This document shows, piece after piece, positions 1-9,598 of a stretch of DNA of 12,437 nucleotides; positions within the stretch are counted from its first letter, which is position 1, and every line of letters begins with the position of its first letter. Source of the DNA: Funneliformis mosseae (lineage: Eukaryota; Glomeromycota; Glomeromycetes; Glomerales; Glomeraceae); NCBI GenBank assembly GCA_910592005.1, contig CAJVPP010003162.1, positions 1 to 12,437 on the forward strand. The letters are read 5' to 3'. The position numbers and the translations under genes were made by a program. The notes under the pieces are model-generated. The model was not told where the DNA came from, did no database searches, and worked only from the letters and a program-made list of their open reading frames with translations.

Positions 1-120
1 CTGTCGAAACTATATTAAAAACATAGAAAAGGGTATGACGAAATTATTTTGAGGAGGTTTCGGCAGGCATCTATAACCTGAATGATTTATCAATTTAATA
101 AACGATTTTAAATTTTTTTT
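1..120 (+). other. Possible 3' end of a gene or repeat, cut by the window edge
   Basis: This stretch is less AT-rich than what follows. One frame starting at base 2 is open for 16 codons and ends at a TGA at 50-52. An AATAAA polyadenylation-type signal lies near 96-102, followed by long T-runs. This would fit the tail of a coding sequence plus 3' UTR, or the end of a dispersed repeat, most of which lies to the left of the window. No product can be named and the reading is weak. Confidence 0.25.
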
Positions 121-140
121 TTTCTCTTTATTTTTTTTTG

Positions 141-226
141 GAGACCTGTAACGAGCTGGGTCCGGGCCGGCAAATTATAAGTTTAGAATTTCGTGCCGGA
201 TCCGGGTTCAATGAACCAGCCCGGAT
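141..226. repeat. GC-rich repeat island with internal inverted repeats
   Basis: An abrupt GC-rich patch sits between T-runs. TCCGGGCCGG at 161-170 is the near-perfect reverse complement of CCAGCCCGGA at 216-225 (one mismatch, a G:T pair in RNA). Inside it, GGTTC at 205-209 and GAACC at 213-217 form a perfect 5-bp stem with a 3-nt loop, and ATCCGGG at 200-206 matches CCCGGAT at 220-226. The patch begins with GAGACCTG at 141-148. A dispersed palindromic repeat is the likeliest explanation; there is no sign of coding. Confidence 0.55.
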
Positions 227-424
227 TTTTTTTTTAAAAATTTAGCCGATTGTATTTTATTTTTAAAAATGAATTATAGCTGTATTTTAATGAAATTATA
301 GATAATAAAATATATTACTATTTTTGGTATTTGTAAAATAAAATATTATTATCAGAAGTTATTAAATTTCACATCGCCAAAAAGCATAAATTAATTATAC
401 TATGTCAAGTTCAAATTATCATCA

Positions 425-478
425 TACTTTTAAGTCTGAGTCAAACTGAACTACAAAATTTGGACTTATGCAGGTCTC
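425..478. repeat. Eroded inverted partner of the 141-226 island
   Basis: CAGGTCTC at 470-477 is the exact reverse complement of GAGACCTG at 141-148. Reading further inward, the segment still resembles the reverse complement of the first island, but many G and C positions are now A and T. The two arms could be termini of a short inverted-repeat element spanning about 141-477, or two separate repeat copies facing each other. The arms are too eroded to decide. Confidence 0.35.
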
Positions 479-954
479 TAGTTTGAAGAATATTTTATAC
501 AACTATTTACAAAGGTTTTTTTTTCTTAAAAAAAAAAAAAAGTATAGTGTATAACAATATGCAGAATTTTTTATTATTTAACTGCTATTTTTTGAAAAAT
601 TAAAATTTTTTTTTATATTGCATCAAAAACTTTACAAAATCTAAGAACAATAGTATATAAAATACAAAATTGTTATACTTAAAGTTAAATAATATTAACC
701 TTTAATCATTAGAAAAAAGGTTGTTTAATAAATATCATATTTTGTAATAAATAAAATTAAATAAATCAATAAATTAAAATGAGTAATCAAATGAAAGCTG
801 AGCTATTAAAAAAAATGTTATATTCTAAAAACATTTTAACCAATAATAAATTATTCTAATTTTAAATATTGAGTTGAATTAATTAATAAGTTGATACTAA
901 AATTTATTTATTTAAATTTATTATTAAAAATGATTATTTTATATTAGTATTCTA
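479..954. other. AT-rich spacer, no gene seen
   Basis: Nearly pure A/T with homopolymer runs, including an A-run near 527-541 and T-runs near 517-525 and 606-614. All six frames are interrupted by frequent stops. I see no RNA gene and no recognisable element in it. Confidence 0.6.
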
Positions 955-956
955 TA

Positions 957-1034
957 CAGATCTGAATTAATTTAAATTCAATCTAAATCTAATAAATCAG
1001 ATTCTGATTAAATCAAATTCAAATCTGAATTGAT
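957..1034. repeat. Short repeats with a 15-bp palindrome
   Basis: ATCTGAATT followed by ATT occurs at about 960-971 and again at about 1022-1034 as a direct repeat. Between them lies AATCAGATTCTGATT (995-1009), which has perfect 7-bp arms around one central base. The first unit aligns with bases 198-208 of the GC-rich island: seven of eleven positions are identical and the other four are transitions. It may be a decayed copy of that repeat. Confidence 0.4.
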
Positions 1035-1038
1035 TATT

Positions 1039-1304
1039 CACTATCATTATTATTAAATAATTTATTATTATGATATATTATTGTTCTTCTTAAATGTTTC
1101 ATTATTATTTGATTAAAATATTATATTATTATTTCTTAAATAATGCATTATTATTAAACATTATATTATTATTTTTTGAATAATGCTTTATTATTTAATT
1201 AGAATAATGCATTATTATTTAATTAAAATAATACATTATTGTTCAATTAAAATGATTCATTATCATTCTTCTTAAATAATACATTATCATTCAATTAGAA
1301 TAAC
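1039..1304. repeat. 24-bp minisatellite, about ten degenerate units
   Basis: Consecutive units have the approximate consensus TTATTATTtaaTTAaAATAATgCA. Several are exactly 24 bp, for example those ending in ATGCA, ATACA and ATTCA between about 1183 and 1280. One unit is shortened to about 16 bp near 1149-1165, and the edges are degenerate. The units are contiguous with no unique spacers, and the run is flanked by the short palindromic repeats at 957-1034 and 1337-1424. No frame through it is open. Confidence 0.7.
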
Positions 1305-1336
1305 TAAAAATTGTTTCTTTTGATGGAAAAAACTTT

Positions 1337-1424
1337 TAAAACTAGATCTAAATCAGATCAGATTTATAAAACTAAAAATTAAATTAAATCAGATTTTAAT
1401 AAAATTTGATTTGATCTAGTTTTA
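1337..1424. repeat. Fold-back inverted repeat (hairpin)
   Basis: TAAAACTAGATC at 1337-1348 is the exact reverse complement of GATCTAGTTTTA at 1413-1424. Similarity continues inward, with small indels, to about 1363 on the left and 1401 on the right. The loop of about 40 bp is A/T only. This is compatible with a tiny fold-back or MITE-like remnant. No flanking target duplication was obvious. Confidence 0.6.
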
Positions 1425-2068
1425 CAAAATACTATTTATATTATTTAAAATTTTATTATTATAAAATATAGTAAAATAATAATTTTTAGAATATTGTATT
1501 AAATAATTTTAAGATATTATTTTAGGTATTTAAAAATTCTTTCTTATTCCTTATATTGTAAAAATTTATAAGTAAATTTACCTGCTTATTTATTATAAAT
1601 TTCCTTCTAATTTATTTTTATAAAAAATTAAAATTTTTTAAATTAATTTTATAAATATATTTTATATTATCTCTTAAACTATAAAACAGATAAATCTATC
1701 TGTGAACATAAAAAAATATATATTTTTTAATAAAATATAAAAAATATTGATGTTAATAATATAATTATTATATAAAAAATATAATTTAATATATATTTTA
1801 TCAAATTTCTTAGAAAAATTTAAATTTATTAAGAAGTTTTTTTAAATAATTCAATTTTAAAATTAAGTTTTAAAATATTTATTATGATAATTTTTTAAAA
1901 TTTCTTAATAATTCATATATTTATAAACTAATTGAATCATTTTACTATTAATATAAATGATAAAATTTTTAGTAAATTATAAAATTATAATAATTAAAGT
2001 TATTGTTTATGATAAATTATATTATTTAAACTGTAAGTATAAAATTATTTTTAAAATATTTTAGAAAC
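1425..2068. other. AT-rich spacer, no gene seen
   Basis: Almost only A and T, with stops in every frame. It forms the left flank of the LINE insertion. I recognise no feature in it. Confidence 0.6.
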
Positions 2069-2084
2069 TTAAAATATTTTGATA
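2069..2084. repeat. Left target-site duplication of LINE copy A
   Basis: The 16-mer TTAAAATATTTTGATA occurs here and, identically, at 9771-9786 directly after the A-rich tail of the element. A duplication of this size at the two ends of a LINE-like sequence is what target-primed reverse transcription leaves behind. Low complexity reduces the information content, but a perfect 16-bp match at exactly the two expected positions is unlikely by chance. Confidence 0.85.
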
Positions 2085-2097
2085 AGATTTTGATAAA

Positions 2098-2117
2098 AAC
2101 TCTTTTCGCTGATCCTT
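2098..2117 (+). promoter_or_regulatory. 5'-terminal motif shared by both LINE copies
   Basis: AACTCTTTTCGCTGATCCTT here matches 9951-9970 at 18 of 20 positions. Both differences are transitions. It lies just inside the left end of copy A and marks the conserved 5' end of the family. LINEs carry an internal promoter at the 5' end, so part of a promoter or RNA-start signal is a reasonable inference, not something shown. Confidence 0.55.
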
Positions 2118-2129
2118 ATTTCTAATATG

Positions 2130-4167
2130 ACCAGAAAAAAATGAAAATAATAATAACAATAAGTTTAACAAGACTTGCTTCTTCTTTTCCAAATAACAAC
2201 TAACAATAACAATCAACAAAAAAACAGTTTTTTGAATCTTCTTAACAGTCTGAAGATTTGTTCTCAAAGAATCTTCTAGAAAAAATACGTTTGCTGACAT
2301 AGAATTTGACCCAACTGCTCTTTCACATAATGATAAAGAAAAGGTATTTGAAACTTTCTCGTCCTCTCCTAAAGTTTTATTAGATATTGACTAATTGTTT
2401 GATGCTACTAAAAATGGTCTTAACAATAATAAAACAAAGCAAGTGGTATTCACCTTAAATGAGAAATGAAAGCTTCTATTTACTTTATCTACTGCGTTAT
2501 AGAATCTTTTTTCTATTAAAGATAAATTGAGAAAAACAAAATGCTGCATGTGACATCTTTGTATTATATTATGCATCTTTTATTAGTATTTCAGTACACA
2601 CTCACTTTAATGACCCAACAAAAAATTGTTAGAATTAGTTTTATCTTGTATAATGAAGCTAATCATACAATTACCCTTAAGCTTTCTAGTTTAGATAATA
2701 ATACATTTTCATTCCTGATCACTAAATTAATCACAAAATATGTTCTCAAATTATCAATTAGAGTAACTGAAATTCTGATCTTTACTACAGAATCAAACTT
2801 AAGATCTACATTCTTCTTTTTTTGATAAGATTACCAAATGTATCATGTCTATTAAAATCTTATGGCAACAAGTAATTATCACTTTTAAACATTGAACTGA
2901 CATGACTATTCTTAACAAATTAAATAGCTACTTTGTCCTAAAAGATCTTATTCAAGTTTATCCTTGTATGATATTAAACAATGACATTAGAAAAAATCTC
3001 AGTTCTCTTTAAAACTCATTAACTTATTCTTAAATATTAATAATGTTACTTAATTTTAATCAGTAATATAATAGAGACCATAGCATAAGTTATTCCTAAA
3101 TCATATACTATTTATTGCAACTTTTAATATACTATATTTTACTTTAAAGATAAAGAAACAATAAATACTATTAAGAGCAGTGAAACTTTTTACCTTGACA
3201 GAAAGAAACTGATCTAGATAGATCTAAATTCAAAATTATGTTTTATCTATAAAACTCCTGATCATCAATCACAAAATTGCCGCAAGAAAAGATTGACTTC
3301 TGAAGACTTCCAAATACAACAGTTTTATTAAAGATTTTAACTCATACAATTTCGTAATTATCAGACTCAATCAATAAACTTAAACTAACTGTTTCTAATA
3401 AATTATTATAAACTAAGAATGATCAATCAAATAATACTTCACATAAAAATGACAATAGTTCAAAAAATCCTAATACACCTCCTTGACCTGAAAATGTTAC
3501 TCTTAAACAACTGAATGACAAACTTATTCTTTCACTTACCTTTCAATCTAATAAATTCAAGCAATTGATTAACAATAAAGAAGAGGAGATTTTAAATGCA
3601 AGTATTCACGCACATAATTTTTGAACAGATAATTATGAATATAATTACTACTAATTGCGTAATAATAATGACCAAATAGAGCAATCTGATATGCTCACTA
3701 AAATTTCTAACTAACTTAAAGTTATCACAGGCCAATTAACCAAAATGAATCATAATTAATATTCTATTATTGAATGAGTAATAGCTATTGAATTCGTTCT
3801 TAACATTAACACACTTTTATCTTACCAGGTTGAACTACTTAACAAATCTTTTGACAATGATAGCATAAAAATAGAAAAAAATACATATGTAGCCAGCCTT
3901 AATATTAAAGATAACATTGTAAAAAAACAAATCGCTAAAATCGTCTACCTTAAAAAAGAAAACACTTTATTAAAAACTAACTTAAAAGACAACTTCCTCA
4001 AACTTAACAACATAAATTGTATAGTCACTAATATGCAAAACATACTTTAAACTCAACTTAAACTTAGCCCTGATGTATTCATTGATGTAGCTGAGATGGC
4101 TCTACCGTCTAGCTATATTAAAGATGTTAATAGAGCTTTCATCTCACTTTTCCTTAAATATCTTTAA
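2130..4167 (+). pseudogene. LINE copy A ORF1, RNA-binding gag-like protein, broken
   Basis: ORF1 proteins of this kind coat the element RNA as a ribonucleoprotein. The remnant starts in an Asn/Lys-rich stretch with no certain start codon. It then reads ADIEFDPTALSH from 2293 (frame 1), shifts near 2540 to a stop-free stretch of 94 codons (2541-2825), and returns to frame 1 at 2824 with an RRM-like part holding the run LWQQVIITFK. A CCHC knuckle follows in frame 2 at 3239-3280, then frame 1 again to the end. The last part includes 90 stop-free codons (3778-4047) rich in Lys, Asn and Leu, probably helical or coiled-coil. In the final segment (3421-4164) the seven internal stops are four TAA and three TGA. 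The terminal TAA is at 4165-4167, just before ORF2. At least four frame changes are needed. Confidence 0.75.
3239..3280 (+). other. CCHC zinc knuckle of copy A ORF1, second Cys lost
   Basis: The frame reads C-FI-Y-KTPD-H-QSQN-C followed by basic RKKR. This is the CX2CX4HX4C spacing of a retroelement nucleic-acid-binding knuckle, with the second ligand Cys replaced by Tyr (TGT to TAT, a G-to-A change). It lies after the RRM-like part and before the helical C-terminus, the same place as the intact knuckle in copy B. Confidence 0.75.
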
Positions 4168-4280
4168 TTATTGATTATAATAATAATGGCAACAGAGCTG
4201 ATCCTAGCAGCTCAAATTACTCAGTAAACTATAATTATAATAACAATTTTATAGATAATTCTTCAAACAATAAATCATCT

Positions 4281-4990
4281 TATATTAATATTGCAATACA
4301 TAATGTTTATTTCTTCTTTCAACTACATAAACAACAATTATTAATCAACTTATATGACTTTGACAAACTAGACATTATTGAAATTTAAGAGACAAATTTT
4401 AAAACAAACAATGATATTCTAAATTTTAACAAATTAATTTCTTCTCATTATATATTTTTTTTAATTTTGAAAATACTAATTGTCTAGTACAGGTATTAGA
4501 CTTCTAATTAACAAATATTTTGCCAATCACATTTACAAATATAATAGAAAATATAGTCACATCATATTTGTAGATTTCCAATTTTATAACAAATTTAAAT
4601 TCGTCTTATCAATTGCTACATCTTAAACTCAAATAAGACCTTGTGAAAACAAACGTATAAGAAAACCTTAAATCTGATTACTGGTGTAAGAAACTGCAAC
4701 ATAGAAATTATTTTAATTAGTGATTTTAATGCAGTTTCTGATAGATCCAGTAATATATTCTACGTGAATCTATTTTCTTACAGCTAAACAAACTGCAACT
4801 TTTTAATATTTTCAATCTTCTCTATAATAATGCTAATTAATTCTTTTTCACTTTTTTTTCATTCTGCCAAATATCAATCTACTAGAATTAATTATATATA
4901 CTACTCTTCAATTATAGTAGCAGATATTAATACTATAAAAATGAAAGTTGTGACTCACACATTTTAGATCACTCGATAGTTTATACTAAT
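4281..4990 (+). other. Copy A endonuclease (EEP/AP-type) domain remnant
   Basis: This domain nicks target DNA to prime reverse transcription. Recognisable blocks are INIAIHN at 4287-4304 (the Asn block), a Glu block reading DIIEI-stop-ETNF at about 4371-4400, SSTGIRLLINKYFANHIYKY from 4483 (frame 1), the metal-ligand block LISDFNAVSD at about 4713-4740 (frame 3), and LDHSIV at 4964-4981 (frame 2), which holds the terminal Asp-His pair. The Asn, Glu, Asp-Phe-Asn and Asp-His signatures are thus still visible although the blocks lie in three different frames with stops between them. The order and spacing fit an apurinic-type endonuclease of about 230 residues. Confidence 0.82.
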
Positions 4991-5829
4991 ATAAGTATAA
5001 TTGAGATAAATATAACCCCCAAATCACAAAACTAATTTGCAAAAAAATCTTATCTATATGATCAGATGGATGATAAGTCTTAGAATAAATTCTCAAAAAA
5101 AATCGATACTTTTATGAACAGTTGCTAACTAACAAACTTAACTCCAGAAAAACTATATTTAAAAAGATCTTAAATTTTTTCTGAGATCTCATTCAAAGAT
5201 GAATAATCAAAGCTGCTAATAAATGTATACTAATCAGATATTCAGCTGTATATTTTAAAGATTTATAATCTCATTTATTAAAAAACATGTACAAACAGCT
5301 TGTATCCATTCAAAAATTACAGCATTTAACAAAAAAGGCTTTCACACCTCTCATGTCCTAAACAATTGGCTGACAATATACCAAAAAATAACTCCTTTAG
5401 TAATACAATATAAGCTTCCCTAGCTCATCATTATTTTACTCTCATTACAGATCTAGACTATGTAAAATCAGTCCTATCTGATCTAAACAAAATTCGTATA
5501 ATTACTATTAAACTCAAAGAAGATAAATATAAATTCAAACAAATTAAAGCTGCACTGAAATAATAATATAACAATTTTCATGATGACCAATCGAAGATGT
5601 TTGATTCTATTTTTAGTAGAAAATATTATATGATTATTCTTGATCGATGTTTGAATAACTCAGTAAATTATTTTGATTTGCTTACATCTGCTGATAAAGT
5701 TAAATGAGAAGTGAACAGACATTTTCAACAAATCACAGATATACACTATCATTTTGTAGAACTCACTAATAAATAGAAACCTTAGTATGAACCTTTTCAT
5801 CTGTAAATGAGTTGATTTATAATCACCTG

Positions 5830-6762
5830 ATGGATCTACCAAGTGAAGATAAATGATATAGTCTCCTTAAAACACTATCTAATGATAAAGCACCTGATCC
5901 TTCCAAAGTCTCCAATGAAATGTTAAAATATTTAGATATTAAAATGAATAAAATATTATGAATAGTGGTCTGTATCTGCTTAACTCTATTCTGCATATTA
6001 GATAGATGAAACTCACTTTTGTTTATCTAATTCTTAAGTTCAAATTATGAAAATACAATCTTAATAATACTTATTCTATTACGTTATTAGAATGCTATAG
6101 AAAATATTGGTTAAATTAATCAATAAACATCTAGTAGACACTTTATCAAAAGAAAAATATTCTTAAAAGTCATAATTTTACCAGTTTATCTTTTTGTTCT
6201 ACTTTTGAACTAATACATATTCTGAACAATATTAAATATGATCACCTTTTAAATAATGATAGACATCTTTGAATACTATTTTAAGATATGTTCAAAGTCT
6301 ATGATCGTGTTAACTTAGCCATACTTCTTTGTACACTTAATCGTCTCAAACTTTCATGTGCTTTTTTGAAGTTCATTACTTCACTCTTTTTGAATCATTT
6401 CAATCAGATTTTTATACCTACAGAAACACAGATTTATATCTAATATTTTCAGAAATTGATCAAGGAAAAATTATTTCTCTAATTTTATAGTATATTTACT
6501 ATGATCTCCTATTATATTATATTCAGAATACAACATTTGATTATGATCTTACTGCAGAATGGCATCCTAATATTAATCATCTGAATATGATCTTAATTTC
6601 AATAAATATGTTTACACTTGTATATATGAATAACACACTTTGATTAGTAAAACTAAAGAAGACTTAGAATCAATCTTGTTCATTACTGATGATTTTTATG
6701 AACTCAACAATATCCTTATCAACTGGGACAAATCAGTCCTTCTTACTTCAATTCCAATCATC
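5830..6762 (+). other. Copy A reverse transcriptase domain remnant, active site mutated
   Basis: The domain copies element RNA into DNA at the nicked target. It opens with MDLPSEDK and NDKAPDPSKVSNEMLKYLD (5830-5943, frame 1), where related elements have APGPS. Motif A is visible as a stop followed by DMFKVYDRVN (6282-6311, frame 3), with its catalytic Asp kept (6285-6287). Motif B follows as EIDQGKIISL (6452-6481, frame 2); the usual Glu after Gly is Lys. Motif C reads VYMNNT (6620-6637) where a [FY]xDD box is required, so both metal-binding Asp have become Asn (GAT/GAC to AAT/AAC). The frame then shifts at about 6643 into a 40-codon open thumb-side stretch ending FYELNNILINWDKS and SVLLTS. 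Enzyme function is lost. Confidence 0.88.
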
Positions 6763-8130
6763 TAACCAGTATACTTTAAACTTATCCACAATGAGAAATA
6801 AATTATGCTCTTAAATCTAAAGTTTTCTACTTGCTATCTAAGTATTTAGATCTCACTATTATCAAATAACTCCTTTGTTTATCAACAAGTACACAATAAG
6901 GTAGCAGCCATTGCTCTAACCATAAAGAATAAATATATCATTAACAAATAACTTAAAATCATTTTTAATTCAGTCTTAATACTTTATATTTATATCATTT
7001 ATAACTAACTTTTCTCAATTACAAATTCTGCAATAGAATCATAGGAACTTACAGGAAAATATTTCAATCAATATTACATATGACCAAAAGTATTCCATCA
7101 GCTATTATTTACTCTTTACTATTCTATAATATGACCCATCTGTTCTCTACACAAATCTAGGTAAAAGTCACTAGCTTCACAAAAATGATTAATGATAAAG
7201 GCCTTTTAGGAATTATTGTATTAATTTGTAATCGTCAACTTTAATTCAACAAATGGTTAATCTAATTACTACTTGCTAAATAGTTATACGATTCTTCTCA
7301 TAAATTCAAAAACTTGAAACCTACTTTATTATCAAATTTAAAGTCTCTCAACATTATGATCACAAATAGTTAAACATATGATAATACTATAGTTAAAAGA
7401 CGTTTCCTCTTATTAGATATATACAGTTCTACATCGTATAAAAAATATACTAACAAATTAAGAAAGAAGAACCTTATATTTATTAATCAGATAACTACTT
7501 CAGATGGAAAAACCTTTTTACACTACCAGACTTCAAGTACTTAGCAACTGCTCTCATCCTTCTAACATCATCAATATAGTTTACCAAACTCTAAATATAC
7601 TCCTTCATAATAATTTTAATAGAGATATTCCACCACAATTTCAACATTCATACTACCTTTTTATATAAAGAGTATGATATATTTTACAGTTGGCTGGCAT
7701 ATTTCCTTCAACTCATTCATAGTTGACAAAGTACTTAAAATTGAATCCAATATAGTTCACATTTCACATTTTCATTATCAAGCGAATATTTCTTGAAAAA
7801 TAGTCCTCATTACATGCAACATTTGCTCTATTTATAATAATACTACATTTATACCCTTCAATATAAGAAACAAATATAATTCATATTTTATTAAAATAGA
7901 ACTTTCTTTCTGCTCATTTTTACATATTTTACCTCTCATAATATTGGTTATCTTTGTTCTTTATCCTCTTATATGATTTTTGAAATAATTTTTTTAATTA
8001 TTAAGTATTTTTAAGCTTATCCTTTAATATAAAACCCTCTTTTTTCTTTAATACTGTTGTTTTTTCTAATATATTTACCTCTAATATAGCTAACCAATTA
8101 GATACTTTATCAAGTTTATACTCACATTCA
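6763..8130 (+). other. Copy A ORF2 connecting region between RT and RNase H
   Basis: This part has no catalytic motif. Frame 1 still carries recognisable LINE sequence: KVAAIALTIKNKYIINK with a conserved stop-interrupted continuation LKIIFNSVLI (about 6900-6981), then INQITTSDGKTFLHY at about 7480-7523. A Cys pair, CNIC at about 7818-7829, sits downstream of His residues and could be part of a zinc-binding site. Stops become dense from 7700 onward. The region is assigned by position, by these blocks and by the lack of any other signal. Confidence 0.6.
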
Positions 8131-8133
8131 ACT

Positions 8134-8712
8134 AATCTTTCGTTTTATACTGATAGTTCTTTTCTAATTTAGGTAGTCCTGCATCTTGTATAGGAGTTGC
8201 CTGATTATAAATTGATTCTTCAGAATCTTTTTGCTTTTTTAATACTTCCCTTTTCTTTTCTCAACCCTCCTCTTCTTTAGCTAAATTAGTAGCAGTTATA
8301 ATAGCAATTTTTGTTTCATTGGTTAATGCTATTTTTAACATTTTTATAGATTCACAAATCATCATTTCCTCTTACTCAAAAATGAATTATTTTCTTACTT
8401 GTGCTCCACTCAGTATTGTTATGAAATATTGATGAGATACTGATGGGACGCTGATGGAATATAGATGAGACAGATAAAACATTTAAGATATAATATGAAA
8501 TAGGTTAGGATATATAGCTAGGACAACAAATCTCTGAGATATCAAAAATATATATTACTATTCCTACCTGCAATCCTATATTCAAAATTTTTTACTATCC
8601 TATTTAGTGTTTACTTTTTCACCTACTTAAAGATAAAAATATTATAATCACATTTCATAAAGTTAAAGTACATGCTGATGATAACTATAATAATGAAGTT
8701 GATCAACTCGCT
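8134..8712 (+). other. Copy A RNase H domain remnant, catalytic Glu lost, interrupted
   Basis: RNase H degrades the RNA strand of the hybrid. The first Asp is in LSFYTDSS (Asp at 8152-8154, frame 1; relatives have TDGS). The Glu block reads PSSSLAKLVA (8265-8294, frame 3) where the family has AEL, so the catalytic Glu is Lys (AAA at 8283-8285). The third acidic block is FIDSQ (Asp at 8349-8351, frame 3). The last block reads KVKVHADD and NNEVDQLAKE (8659-8715, frame 1), with Asp at 8701-8703. An 11-bp tandem repeat and other non-matching sequence (about 8419-8525) separates the third and fourth blocks. Three of four acidic residues are kept, but the enzyme is dead. Confidence 0.82.
8430..8473. 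repeat. 11-bp tandem repeat, four units, inside RNase H
   Basis: Four adjoining 11-mers, TGATGAGATAC, TGATGGGACGC, TGATGGAATAT and AGATGAGACAG, share the pattern TGATGRGAYRC. They are richer in G than the surroundings. Homology to RNase H stops just before them and resumes about 50 bases after them, so they belong to an insertion or local expansion, not to the ancestral coding sequence. Confidence 0.6.
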
Positions 8713-9060
8713 AAAGAAATTAGTTTTACTACAACTATTATGTTATTAATACTAAATTATGATTATATTCTCAAATATGATGATCATGTTATCTTAATAC
8801 CACTAAGGCATTTTGTCAAGGATCTCCTTAATTCTATTGACTTTCATAATATTTTATCACTTACATATTTGCAAAAATATTCCTTCTTAGAAATAGATTA
8901 GATTAGTATTACTTTTGTTCTTAATGATAATAAAATTGTTTTAATCACATCTTATAAAGCATCTGCTATTTGCAAATTCAAAGTCAAACTCTTTTTGAAG
9001 TTCCTTCTAACTCTTGAGATACTCAAACAACATCATCCTAAATTTTATAATTCATTATGG

Positions 9061-9113
9061 TCCTATCCTAAATATCAAATTAGTTTAAAATTTTTGATTA
9101 TGTTTGGCTATGC
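9061..9113 (+). other. C-terminal zinc finger remnant of copy A ORF2
   Basis: Frame 1 reads LWSYPKYQIS, where related ORF2 proteins have a CPxC pair; both Cys are Tyr (TAT at 9064-9066 and 9073-9075). After a T-run at 9091-9095 the frame changes and reads FDYVWLC, which fits the FxHxWxC half of the finger with His replaced by Tyr and the last Cys kept (9111-9113). All three replacements are single C-to-T or G-to-A changes. The finger is thought to help bind nucleic acid. Assignment rests on the spacing and on position near the ORF2 end. Confidence 0.6.
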
Positions 9114-9598
9114 TAGGCCTTCTTACACTAACTCAATAAGATACCATTGCTTTTTTCTCCTAACATCTAACTGAATTTAACCTTCACTTCAATATTTCAA
9201 ATATTATTTTTATGGATATCTGAAATTTCGATTCAAGCTATTTCTCCTTTAACTGTAGATCTAATCAAAGGCATAGTTTTGTTTTATCTTTATAAATAGT
9301 TACAATAAATAATAAATAATTAATCACTTGTCCTTGGTCTAATCTCCTTAACCTACCATTTTACATATACTAAGATCAAGTTCTTTTGGTTTGATCGCTA
9401 TTCTATCTTAATCAATTTGAGAGTGATCATAATATATTCCTTACTGAATGAAAATCTAATACAGTGTCTACTAGTTTTTTAAATCTCACTTCTTATTCTT
9501 TTTTTATTCCTCCTTCATTTCACAAATCTTTTCACTTTAATTCTAGTTATCAAATTTTTGAATCAGTAGTAACCAGATCCCTAATACTAGATAGTTAA

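Larger units (their letters stand above)
4158..9598 (+). pseudogene. LINE copy A ORF2, endonuclease-RT-RNase H polyprotein, broken
   Basis: ORF2 of such elements encodes the whole insertion machinery in one protein. Here the reading frame is open from 4158 (frame 3) to a TAA at 4386-4388 and then hops among the three frames to about 9598, where a TAA follows a run of residues typical of the extreme C-terminus. Domains in order are endonuclease (4290-4990), linker (5000-5829), reverse transcriptase (5830-6762), connecting region (6766-8130), RNase H (8134-8712) and a C-terminal region with a zinc finger (9061-9113). There is no ATG at the ORF2 start that I can defend. About 5.4 kb is a usual length for a LINE ORF2 with RNase H. 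Many stops and at least eight frameshifts make it non-functional. Confidence 0.85.

Noticed and set aside
1039..1304. CRISPR array
   Set aside because: The 24-bp units are contiguous with no unique spacers, no cas genes are present, and the context is eukaryotic.
2061..2576. Two minus-strand open frames of 79 and 61 codons
   Set aside because: They are antisense to the 5' segment and N-terminal ORF1 of copy A, are hydrophobic low-complexity, and one crosses the target-site duplication.
5660..5842. Open frame of 60 codons on the minus strand
   Set aside because: It lies antisense to the ORF2 linker of copy A, in which + strand coding blocks can be read. It shows no family signature, and stop-free antisense runs are expected opposite such sequence.
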